Below are positions 1 through 6,303 of a stretch of DNA of 7,225 nt, piece after piece. Location of the stretch: NCBI GenBank assembly GCA_964496365.1, contig CAZBZK010000079.1, positions 1 to 7,225 on the forward strand, written 5' to 3'. The position numbers were made by a program, and so were the translations under genes. This DNA is from AB-629-J13 sp964496365. GTDB taxonomy: Bacteria > Fidelibacterota > Marinisomatia > Marinisomatales > AB-629-J13. Every line of letters begins with the position of its first letter. Position 1 is the stretch's first letter. The notes under the pieces are model-generated. The model made no database searches. It saw nothing but the letters and a program-made list of their open reading frames with translations, and had not been told where the DNA came from.

Positions 1-847
1 ATCCAACTGAATCAACCAATCCCGGACTGACTAAAATCTGATCATAAAAATAATCCTTTCCACGATAAACATAAGTTCCCGTCTTTTCTTTACCGAGGTG
101 TGAAGCCAGGAGGTTATACAAATTATAGTCAGGATATTTCGCAGTTTCAATATTTAAAGTCGAATTTAAAATTCCCAATACATTGACGTCAGTTGGATCT
201 TCATTTAAATCACCCATTACAATCACTTCAGCACGGTGATTTTGATTTAAAATTGAATCTATATTTTCTTTAAGTATTGCCGCTGTTTTCGCACGTTTGG
301 GAATGGCTTTGGATTTTCCACCATAGTTGGATGGCCAATGGTTCACAAAGGCATGGAGCTCAATTCCAGAAAAAATTCCTTTCACATACAATATATCCCG
401 AGACTTCCCACCCTGGTTTAAAACGACAGGAATGGGTCTTGATTCCGTAATGCTTATTTTTTTGGGATCATAAAACAATACATTATCAATTCCTCTCGAA
501 TCTGGGGAATCAAAATGTACAATCTCATAATTATGTTCCACCAAACTTGAGTTCAATAACTCACACACAAATCGGTTTTCTATCTCACAAAATCCAAACA
601 GGTCGGCATCAATTTCATTAATGACTTCTTTTAGGTGTTCAATTTTCAAATCAAGAATTTTCTGAGTATGAGATTTTCGTCCTCCTACTACAAATTCATC
701 ATCATTTGTATTTGGGTCATTTTCTAAATCAAATAAATTTTCCACGTTCCAAAATGCAATTTTTAATTCAGGATTTTGTCCATTTGAGCATCCAAAATGA
801 AAAATGTATTGAAAGATCAGAATTAAAAGGATTAGTATTTTTTTCAT
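1..847 (-). CDS. Endonuclease/exonuclease/phosphatase family lipoprotein (3' part cut by window edge)
   Basis: An open frame of 282 codons runs from an ATG at 847-845 off the left edge with no stop, so the C-terminus is missing. Residues 1-20 form a lipoprotein signal peptide: MKK, then a hydrophobic stretch, then a lipobox-like FHFGC with C20 as the lipidation site. The mature part carries the motifs of the Mg-dependent EEP (DNase I-like) fold: FWNVENLFD (32-40, metal and phosphate site), a CEIEN motif (87-91) with the metal-binding glutamate, VNHWPS (168-173) with a catalytic histidine, GDLNEDP (212-218), and YDQILVSPGL near the end. The final SDH motif expected in the family lies outside the window. 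Substrate cannot be told: extracellular nucleic acid or a phosphodiester are both possible. No good Shine-Dalgarno precedes the start. It follows der on the same strand, but 378 bp separate them, so co-transcription is doubtful. Confidence 0.88.
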   Translation of the reverse strand, partial: MKKILILLILIFQYIFHFGCSNGQNPELKIAFWNVENLFDLENDPNTNDDEFVVGGRKSHTQKILDLKIEHLKEVINEIDADLFGFCEIENRFVCELLNSSLVEHNYEIVHFDSPDSRGIDNVLFYDPKKISITESRPIPVVLNQGGKSRDILYVKGIFSGIELHAFVNHWPSNYGGKSKAIPKRAKTAAILKENIDSILNQNHRAEVIVMGDLNEDPTDVNVLGILNSTLNIETAKYPDYNLYNLLASHLGKEKTGTYVYRGKDYFYDQILVSPGLVDSVG

Positions 848-875
848 ATTATTTCTTAATAATTTGAAACCTTTT

Positions 876-1066
876 TAGAGTTTAATCGTAGTTATTTAGC
901 AAAAGGGGCGAACACAGTTTTTACCAAATTACATTACCCTCCTAAGACCTCCTATGGTTGGCTGTTTCGCTCCTTTTTTTACTTATCAATTTGATACCCT
1001 TGCAATTGAAAATTTAGTTCTTCACTATTGGGTTAAGACCCACGTTTTAATTAAGCTTAAACTCTA
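876..1066. repeat. 10-bp inverted repeat pair bounding a 191-bp structured segment
   Basis: TAGAGTTTAA at 876-885 is exactly the reverse complement of TTAAACTCTA at 1057-1066. The pair encloses most of the hairpins in the gap, including the 901-980 stem. Such a layout could be the ends of a small non-autonomous element (MITE-like) or a long-range RNA pairing. No target-site duplication is evident next to the ends. A 10-bp AT-rich match over 200 bp can also arise by chance. Confidence 0.3.
901..980 (+). ncRNA. Candidate small RNA or orphan terminator: long stem, CCUCCU loop, U7 tail
   Basis: AAAAGGGGCGAA (901-912) pairs with TTCGCTCCTTTT (966-977). After a bulged C913, ACAG (914-917) pairs with CTGT (962-965), and ACCA (923-926) can pair with TGGT (955-958). 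The 28-nt apical loop (927-954) contains CCTCCTA twice (938-944 and 948-954). Seven T follow the stem (974-980), as in a Rho-independent terminator read on the plus strand. The one imperfect pair, 907 with 971, is G-U in plus-strand RNA but A-C in minus-strand RNA, which favours the plus orientation. No plus-strand gene lies upstream, so this terminator would end an unannotated transcript starting in about 870-900. A TTGAAA at 864-869 is a weak -35-like match and no good -10 is clear. The family is not recognised. Confidence 0.4.
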
Positions 1067-1225
1067 TCTTGCAGGATAGGGTAAATTGTCTTTTTTCAAC
1101 CATAATGTTTGGAAATCCTATTTTATATTTCCACTTATTTTTTGGCAAGAGCTGAATAATATTTTAAAGATATTCACAGTGAATTTTGTGTCTTTTATAG
1201 AGCCATTCTCCATGGGTTGTTCATT

Positions 1226-2542
1226 TCATTTACTGCGAAACGAAAACCGAATTGGAATACCTTTAAAAGGATACGTCTCTCGAAATCTGTTTTCCAAAAA
1301 TCGTTTATAATCCATAGGAATTTGACGAGGGTAATTACAATAAAACGCAAACGTTGGTGGATGGGCATGAACTTGAGTTACAAATTTTATTTTAATTAAA
1401 CGCCCCGATTTTGTGACGGGTTGAGAACGATCATTAATTTTCTCAATCCATTTATTTAATTCATTGGTTTTAATTTTTAATTTTCCGATTGAGTATGTAT
1501 TCCATGCACAATCCATTATTTTTGAAATTCTTTGTTTGGTAAGTGCAGATATAAACAACATGGGATAATGTCTCAGTGACGGAAACTGTGATATCATGTC
1601 GGTTTTAAATTTTGTCAGAGTGTTTGTGTCTTTATCTACCAAATCCCATTTATTAACAACCAAAATTAGTCCTTTACCATTTTGAATTACGTAATCCGCA
1701 ATTGCTTTGTCCTGCCTTCCAAATGACTTTTCAGCATCAACCATGACCAACACTACATCAGCCCGACTAATGGCGTGATGGGTTCTGATATTACTGTAAT
1801 ACTCAATGTCATCATTTAACTTAGATTTTTTTCTTAATCCTGCTGTATCAATTAAAATAATTTCTTTTCCGTACCACCGTAGTTTGGTATCAATTGAGTC
1901 TCGAGTCGTTCCTGCGATAGGAGTTACAATGGTTTGTTCTCGTTGGAGAAGTGCATTAGTCAGAGAAGATTTCCCAACATTTGGCATTCCCACAATAGCA
2001 AGTCTTAATGAGGTATCATCCTCCAATTCTAATCCTACGGGGATACTCACATGTGCTAAAACCGCATCCAGTAAATCCCCGACTAATCTGCCGGTTAATG
2101 CAGAGATAGGAAGTACTTGATCCATTCCCAATTCAAAATACAGGAAGGATTGATCATCTTGTTTTAACGAATCGCATTTATTTACGACCAAGATGGTTGG
2201 TTTTCCGGCTTCCCGAACGTATTGTGCTAAGGCAATATCTGACGAAGTGGGCTCTTCTTTTCCGTTCACCATGAATAAAATCATGTCTGCTTCGCTTATG
2301 GCAAATTGTGCCTGTTGTCTAATAGATGGATTAAACATATCGACATCTACCGGAATATATCCACCAGTGTCAACGACGGTCAATTCTCTCCCTGCCCATT
2401 CTACATTTCCGTAATTACGATCCCTGGTTATTCCTTCTCTGGAACCCACTATAGCTTTCCTTTTTTTCATAAGGCGGTTAAACAGGGTTGATTTGCCCAC
2501 ATTGGGTTTACCAACGATAGTGATGATGGGATTATGTTTCAT
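1226..2542 (-). CDS. der: Ribosome biogenesis GTPase Der (EngA)
   Basis: This essential-type tandem GTPase binds the 50S precursor and promotes late large-subunit assembly in the cytoplasm. Its 438 residues match the usual family length. G domain 1 shows GKPNVGKS (11-18), GITRD (37-41), DTGG (58-61) and NKCD (121-124). G domain 2 shows GMPNVGKS (185-192), GTTRD (211-215), DTAG (232-235) and NKWD (297-300), each followed by a G5 serine-alanine (147-148 and 332-333). The KH-like C-terminal domain (about 345-438) keeps the signature PPTF, then YKRFLENRFRE and GIPIRFSFR. All nucleotide-binding motifs are intact and the gene is complete. The ATG start at 2542 puts the first P-loop ten residues in, which is normal. 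No Shine-Dalgarno is visible in the AT-rich leader. It is divergent from selD across a 100-bp spacer. Confidence 0.97.
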   Translation of the reverse strand: MKHNPIITIVGKPNVGKSTLFNRLMKKRKAIVGSREGITRDRNYGNVEWAGRELTVVDTGGYIPVDVDMFNPSIRQQAQFAISEADMILFMVNGKEEPTSSDIALAQYVREAGKPTILVVNKCDSLKQDDQSFLYFELGMDQVLPISALTGRLVGDLLDAVLAHVSIPVGLELEDDTSLRLAIVGMPNVGKSSLTNALLQREQTIVTPIAGTTRDSIDTKLRWYGKEIILIDTAGLRKKSKLNDDIEYYSNIRTHHAISRADVVLVMVDAEKSFGRQDKAIADYVIQNGKGLILVVNKWDLVDKDTNTLTKFKTDMISQFPSLRHYPMLFISALTKQRISKIMDCAWNTYSIGKLKIKTNELNKWIEKINDRSQPVTKSGRLIKIKFVTQVHAHPPTFAFYCNYPRQIPMDYKRFLENRFRETYPFKGIPIRFSFRSK

Positions 2543-2642
2543 AATGAAATTAATAATTGGTCGAAATTTACAGCGATTTTATCATGACGAACCGATACAA
2601 AATATTTAAGGTTATAGTAGGTTTTTTCACTAAATTTCACTC
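2543..2642. promoter_or_regulatory. Divergent intergenic region between der and selD
   Basis: These 100 bp must hold promoters firing in opposite directions for der (leftward) and selD (rightward). The clearest plus-strand -10-like hexamer is TATAGT at 2613-2618, without a convincing -35 box. Toward der, a TAAAAT-like hexamer can be read on the minus strand near 2577-2582, again without a properly spaced -35. Neither start codon is preceded by an AGGAGG-type ribosome binding site. The assignment rests mainly on gene orientation. Confidence 0.35.
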
Positions 2643-3686
2643 ATGGAAAGACAAAAAATTAGATTAACCACACTGAGTCACGGCTCGGGCTGAGCATGCA
2701 AAATAGGGTCGGAAGACCTTGCTCAGGTGCTGGGCAACTTAACATTAGAAACGGATGAAAATGTGGTGGTTGGTTTTGAAGGTGCCGATGATGCGGCTGT
2801 TTTACGTTTTGACGGTGAAAAATATATGCTTCAAACGGTAGATTTTTTTACACCCGTCGTGGATGATCCATATCAATTTGGACAAATTGCCGCCGCTAAT
2901 TCATTGTCCGATATTTATGCCATGGGCGGACAACCGTTATTTGCCTTGAATATTGTTGGATTCCCTATAAAAGAATTACCAAAATCAATGTTGACTGATA
3001 TTCTTCAAGGCGGAGCTGATAAAGCAAAAGAAGCTGGAATTCCCATTGTAGGTGGCCACTCTATCGATGATAAAGAACCTAAGTATGGTTTAGTGGTAAC
3101 TGGGGAAGTCACCAAAAGCCAACTGGTTCGAAACGATAACGCCAAAGAAGGGGATGTGCTTATTTTAACAAAACCTTTGGGTACGGGCATTATCGCAACT
3201 GCCATAAAAAAAGCAAAAGCCCATCAGGACATTATTGATGAAGCTGTAAAATCAATGAGAAGATTAAATAATACTGCTGTAGAAATATTTAAAGACATCA
3301 CAGTGAATGCAGTAACCGATATTACAGGTTTTGGTTTTGCAGGTCATTTATTGGAAATGTGCAAAGGGAGTGGGGTGTCCGCTGAGATTTATTTTTCAAA
3401 TATTCCTTTACTAAACGGAACGAAAAAATTAGCAGAGGGTGGTTTGATTCCGGGAGGTACGAAACGAAATTTTAATTCCTGCGAAAAATTTATGAGTTTT
3501 TCCCATTCTATATCAGACATTGAAAAATTAATTTTAGCTGATGCACAAACCTCTGGAGGATTATTAATTTCATTACCTGAAAAGGATGCAAACATATTTA
3601 TGAGAACGTTTAATGATAGTGAACAAACCGCTGAAATTATAGGTCAAATTACAGGAGAAAAAAAATCAATCATCACGGTCTTATAA
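2643..3686 (+). CDS. selD: Selenide, water dikinase SelD, itself a selenoprotein (UGA = Sec17)
   Basis: SelD makes selenophosphate from selenide and ATP. Selenophosphate is the selenium donor for Sec-tRNA and for tRNA 2-selenouridine. The reading frame starts at ATG 2643 and gives 347 residues, the length of E. coli SelD, provided the in-frame TGA at 2691-2693 is read as selenocysteine. The N-terminus reads RLTTLSHGSG-U-ACKI. Sec17 and Lys20 occupy the positions of the catalytic Cys17 and Lys20 of E. coli. Further landmarks are GADDAAV (47-53), TVDFFTPVVDDPYQFGQIAA with its acidic metal ligands (from 65), SDIYAMGG (89-96), GGHSID (137-142), DITGFGFAGH (226-235) and ADAQTSGGLL (299-308). Everything downstream of the TGA is intact, so this is not decay. 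Starting at GTG 2727 would delete the active site. No Shine-Dalgarno precedes the ATG. No selA, selB or selC is in the window. Confidence 0.96.
2690..2726 (+). promoter_or_regulatory. Bacterial SECIS-like hairpin for Sec insertion in selD
   Basis: The UGA codon is part of the lower stem: CTGAGCA (2690-2696) pairs perfectly with TGCTCAG (2720-2726). An asymmetric internal loop (about 2697-2705) leads to an upper stem GGGTC (2706-2710) with GACCT (2715-2719), including one G-U pair, capped by GGAA (2711-2714). The apical GG lies 17 nt after the UGA, close to the 18 nt of the E. coli fdhF element, where SelB contacts a GGU-type loop. The loop here is shorter than the E. coli one, so the exact SelB contacts are uncertain. 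The element lies inside the coding sequence, as expected for bacteria. Confidence 0.75.
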
Positions 3687-3788
3687 AAATTGTTGAAGAA
3701 AAATAAAATAACATAAATTTTCGTAATAATAGACGTAAATTTGCTTCAGTCATTTATACAATTATTAAAATTATAATATTCTTATTTA
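3687..3788 (+). promoter_or_regulatory. AT-rich spacer with possible citrate synthase promoter
   Basis: This spacer of 102 bp between selD and citrate synthase is almost entirely A and T. A perfect TATAAT lies at 3772-3777, but it is only 11 bp before the ATG and has no TTGACA-like partner at 17 bp. If used, it would give a nearly leaderless mRNA. There is no terminator-like stem after selD, so read-through from selD into the TCA genes is possible. No Shine-Dalgarno precedes the citrate synthase start. Confidence 0.25.
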
Positions 3789-5063
3789 ATGTCCAATTTA
3801 TCAAAATTATTAGCGGAAAAAATACCTAAATGGCGTGAAGAAGCCTTAGAATTGATTCATCAAAAAGGGGATGCTGTCATTAGCGAAGTCTCTGTATCTC
3901 ATACTTATGCTGGAATGCGAGGTATTAAAGGATTGATTTGTGATACATCTTCCGTTTCTGCAGAAAAAGGTCTTATCATACGAGGCAGACCACTACTGGA
4001 TATTAAACATATTTTACCGGAAGAAGTATTTTTCTTGTTGATTTCTGGAGAAATGCCATCTGCAGAAGATCTTCAAGATTTACAACATCACATTTCACAA
4101 CATAATCAAGTACCAAATTTTGTGTGGGAACTTTTAAACTCTATGCCTGATGATTCCCATCCGATGACTATGCTTAATGTTGCTATTTTGGCTTTACAGG
4201 GTGAATCTAAATTTAAATCAAAATATTCGGAAGGCATTCGAAAACAAGACCAATGGAAGTCTTATTTAGACGATGGAATTTCTCTCATTGCTAAAGTTCC
4301 CACTTTGGCAGCGGGAATTTACAGGATGAGATTTAATAAAGAGGATCCAATTCCTCCAGATAATCAATTGGATTGGGGTGCAAATTATGGACATATGCTG
4401 GGTTTGTCAGATGGAGACGACCGAATAAAAAAATTAATGCGTTTATACCTCACATTACATTGTGATCATGAGGGAGGAAATGCCAGTACATTTACATCCT
4501 TAGTAGTGTCGTCCACGCTCTCAGACGTTTATTATTCGGTTGCGGCTGGATTAAATGCTTTAGCAGGTCCCCTGCATGGTAGAGCCAATCAGGAATGTCT
4601 TCGATTTGTACTGGAAATCAAAGAGCATTTCGATTCCGATCCAACCGTAGATGAATTGAGAGCATTTTGTGAACAATGGCTTAAATTGGGAAAAGTTATC
4701 CCGGGATATGGACATGCGGTACTTAGATGTCCTGACCCACGGTTCATTGGATTTATGGAATTTGGTAGAAAATATATACAGGATGATTCTGTATTTCACA
4801 TTGTGAAAACCCTTTTCGAAGTGGTACCGGATGCATTGATCGCACAGGGAAAAGCGAAAAATCCATGGCCCAATGTGGATGCGGTTTCCGGATCATTGTT
4901 ATATCATTTTGGTTTGACGGAATTTAATTATTACACTGTGCCATTTAGTGTTTCAAGAACACTTGGGTTGGTGGCTCAAACTGTGTTAAATCGTGCGTTT
5001 GTTCTCCCATTAATTCGTCCGAAATCCATTACAGCAGATTGGATCAAAAATACTGTGGATTAA
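3789..5063 (+). CDS. Citrate synthase, eukaryotic/mitochondrial type
   Basis: The enzyme condenses oxaloacetate and acetyl-CoA to citrate, the entry step of the TCA cycle, in the cytoplasm. The 424 residues resemble the mitochondrial-type (Si) enzyme rather than the shorter GltA class. Shared blocks are LHCDHEGGN (223-231), GPLHGRANQE (260-269), VIPGYGHAVLR with DPRF (303-318), GKAKNPWPNVDAVSG (354-368), and TEFNYYTVPFSVSRTLG (377-393). Catalytic residues by comparison with the pig enzyme are H263, H309 and D364 (pig His274, His320, Asp375), and all are present. The N-terminus lacks a targeting peptide and starts directly with the helix that precedes the conserved SVSHTYAGMRGIKGL block (35-50). 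Malate dehydrogenase follows after 33 bp, so the pair is probably an operon supplying oxaloacetate and using it. A methylcitrate synthase role is less likely, given this subfamily. Confidence 0.95.
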   Translation: MSNLSKLLAEKIPKWREEALELIHQKGDAVISEVSVSHTYAGMRGIKGLICDTSSVSAEKGLIIRGRPLLDIKHILPEEVFFLLISGEMPSAEDLQDLQHHISQHNQVPNFVWELLNSMPDDSHPMTMLNVAILALQGESKFKSKYSEGIRKQDQWKSYLDDGISLIAKVPTLAAGIYRMRFNKEDPIPPDNQLDWGANYGHMLGLSDGDDRIKKLMRLYLTLHCDHEGGNASTFTSLVVSSTLSDVYYSVAAGLNALAGPLHGRANQECLRFVLEIKEHFDSDPTVDELRAFCEQWLKLGKVIPGYGHAVLRCPDPRFIGFMEFGRKYIQDDSVFHIVKTLFEVVPDALIAQGKAKNPWPNVDAVSGSLLYHFGLTEFNYYTVPFSVSRTLGLVAQTVLNRAFVLPLIRPKSITADWIKNTVD

Positions 5064-5082
5064 AACATCCATGAATAAATCT

Positions 5083-5090
5083 GAAAGAGG
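5083..5090 (+). promoter_or_regulatory. Shine-Dalgarno site for malate dehydrogenase
   Basis: GAAAGAGG ends 6 nt before the ATG at 5097 and fixes that start. It is the only clear ribosome binding site among the six gene starts in this window. The others have AT-rich leaders, as in many Bacteroidota-like bacteria. Confidence 0.6.
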
Positions 5091-5096
5091 ATATTT

Positions 5097-6032
5097 ATGA
5101 ACAGAAAAAAAATAGCACTGATTGGAGGTGGACAAATAGGTGGGAACATAGCACTTCTATCTGCACAGAAAGAATTAGGGGATGTCATTATTTTTGATAT
5201 TCCCAATGCAGAGGGGATGGTAAAAGGAAAAGCGTTGGATATTATGCAGCTACGCCCCCATGATGGTTACGATGCAAACATAACCGGAACTTCAGATTGG
5301 AATGATGTGAAGGACGCCGATGTATTTATTATTACAGCAGGGATTCCCAGAAAACCGGGGATGAATCGAGAAGATTTATTGGGGATTAATCTTGGGATTA
5401 TGAAGGATGTTGCTGGATATATTAAGGAACAAGCACCAAATTCATTTGTTATTGTGATTTCAAATCCTTTGGATGCTATGGTGTATGCGTTCTATAAAGT
5501 ATCCGGTTTTCCAAAAAACAGAGTGGTTGGGATGGCTGGAGCTTTGGATAGTGGGCGATTTAAAACGTTCATTGCCATGGAAACTGGATGTTCTGTTCAG
5601 GATGTGTCCTGCATGGTTTTAGGAGGTCATGGAGATACCATGGTTCCAATTTCGAGATTGGCAACTATTGGTGGTGTCCCTGTATCAGCTTTGATTTCTC
5701 CTGAAAGACTGGAAGAAATTGAACATCGAACCCGTTTTGCCGGGGGTGAAATCGTAAAATTGTTTGGAAATGGTTCTGCATTTTATGCTCCTGCTCAGTC
5801 TGCAATCGAAATGGCGGAATCATATTTGAGAGACAAAAAAAGGGTTATTCCCTGTGCATCGTTGTGCGAAGGTGAATTTGGAATTGACGGTTATTTTATT
5901 GGAGTCCCTTCTGTTATCGGTGCAGGAGGAGTTGAACGCATTCTTGAATTTGATTTACAGGATGATGAAAAACGTGAATTAAATCAAACTTTGGCTGCTG
6001 TCAAAAAGACAGTAGGTGAGACTGGATTATAG
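5097..6032 (+). CDS. mdh: Malate dehydrogenase, LDH-like family, NAD-dependent
   Basis: The enzyme interconverts malate and oxaloacetate with NAD(H) in the TCA cycle. The 311-residue protein starts with the Rossmann signature GGGQIGGNIA (10-19). Asp34 at the end of the second strand binds the adenosine ribose and indicates NAD rather than NADP. R85 in the mobile loop (AGIPRKPGMNRE, 81-92) selects malate over lactate, where lactate dehydrogenases have Gln. R91 is the second loop arginine. ISNPLD (121-126) contains N123. D151 and R154 (GALDSGRF) and H178 (GGHGDTMVP) complete the active site. It belongs to the LDH-like MDH group common in Chlorobiota, Bacteroidota and many other bacteria, not the mitochondrial/E. 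coli group. Only 33 bp separate it from citrate synthase, supporting co-transcription. A G-rich hairpin follows the stop. Confidence 0.96.
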   Translation: MNRKKIALIGGGQIGGNIALLSAQKELGDVIIFDIPNAEGMVKGKALDIMQLRPHDGYDANITGTSDWNDVKDADVFIITAGIPRKPGMNREDLLGINLGIMKDVAGYIKEQAPNSFVIVISNPLDAMVYAFYKVSGFPKNRVVGMAGALDSGRFKTFIAMETGCSVQDVSCMVLGGHGDTMVPISRLATIGGVPVSALISPERLEEIEHRTRFAGGEIVKLFGNGSAFYAPAQSAIEMAESYLRDKKRVIPCASLCEGEFGIDGYFIGVPSVIGAGGVERILEFDLQDDEKRELNQTLAAVKKTVGETGL

Positions 6033-6044
6033 GATTAAAGTCCA

Positions 6045-6073
6045 CGCCTCCCGTTATTTTTTTGGGGGGGGCG
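6045..6073 (+). terminator. Possible transcription terminator after mdh (G-rich hairpin)
   Basis: CGCCTCCC (6045-6052) pairs with GGGGGGCG (6066-6073) around a 13-nt loop holding a run of seven T (6057-6063). The single non-Watson-Crick pair is U-G in plus-strand RNA (6049 with 6069) and would be A-C on the other strand, so the structure fits mdh transcripts. It lies 12 bp after the mdh stop. No long T-run follows the stem; the next bases after the G-rich part are only ATTTATTGATTT, so termination may be inefficient or use another mechanism. Confidence 0.45.
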
Positions 6074-6205
6074 GGCGGATTTATTGATTTACCATTTTAG
6101 TTCCCAACCCTCACAGAATAGAACCCTTCACATTATTTATTGAGAAACAACATTTTACTTACAATGATATTTCAAATTAGTGTATTAATAATAGAATATA
6201 AAGGG

Positions 6206-6239
6206 TGACACATCTTCACTCAGATGACACAAAGACACA
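6206..6239 (+). repeat. Short GACACA repeats
   Basis: TGACACA occurs at 6206-6212 and 6225-6231 (19-bp period), and GACACA again at 6234-6239. Between the first two, CATCT (6211-6215) and AGATG (6222-6226) form a small inverted repeat. This lies about 65-100 bp upstream of the Rrf2 gene and could be a regulatory site or chance in low-complexity DNA. Confidence 0.25.
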
Positions 6240-6279
6240 TAATTTATTTTTAATATGTTCATTTTTTTTATTGTAAATT

Positions 6280-6302
6280 AATACGACAATATTAGTCTTA
6301 TT
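6280..6302 (+). promoter_or_regulatory. Palindromic candidate operator in front of the Rrf2-suf operon
   Basis: AATACGAC (6280-6287) and GTCTTATT (6295-6302) are inverted repeats with one mismatch, separated by 7 bp. The GAC-N7-GTC core has the same core spacing as E. coli IscR type 1 sites, though the outer arms differ. The palindrome ends 1 bp before the ATG of the Rrf2 gene, where a ribosome binding site would normally lie, so the protein could repress its own operon there. This is an inference from position and symmetry. Confidence 0.5.
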
Positions 6303-6303
6303 T

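Larger units (their letters stand above)
848..1225. other. Structured non-coding gap between der and the EEP lipoprotein gene
   Basis: I find no convincing gene in these 378 bp on either strand; every frame is broken by frequent stops. The gap is dense in inverted repeats. These are the long stem at 901-980 (listed separately), TATCAA-T-TTGATA (984-996), GGGT-taag-ACCC (1030-1041), CTATC/GATAG (1064-1068 with 1075-1079), TGAATA/TATTCA (1153-1158 with 1171-1176), and the odd palindrome ATTCAC-A-GTGAAT (1172-1184). A minus-strand frame of 31 codons (1213 to 1118) just after der has no ribosome binding site or recognisable product, and I do not call it a gene. The part nearest der may hold its transcription end, but no stem followed by a T-run is seen there. 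Confidence 0.6.

Noticed and set aside
1118..1213. Minus-strand 31-codon frame directly downstream of der
   Set aside because: It is short, has no ribosome binding site and no recognisable product. A frame this length is expected by chance in AT-rich DNA.
1086..1399. Plus-strand open frames antisense to the 3' end of der (1086-1310 and 1217-1399)
   Set aside because: They have no recognisable motifs or ribosome binding site and largely overlap the well-supported der gene on the other strand.
1806..2491. Plus-strand open frames inside der (1806-2120, 2193-2414, 2306-2491)
   Set aside because: They are shadows of der codons with low-complexity, unfamiliar translations.
2691..2693. Premature stop making selD a pseudogene
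   Set aside because: The codon is at the exact catalytic Cys/Sec position, the frame is intact on both sides, and a SECIS-like hairpin follows.
3005..3595. Minus-strand open frames inside selD
   Set aside because: They lie fully within selD, have no family resemblance, and lack initiation signals.
2727..3686. SelD starting at GTG 2727
   Set aside because: It removes the catalytic U17 and K20 and the conserved SHG motif, all of which are encoded in the same frame just upstream from ATG 2643.
4560..4799. Minus-strand open frame inside citrate synthase
   Set aside because: It is antisense to conserved active-site blocks of the synthase and has no recognisable features.
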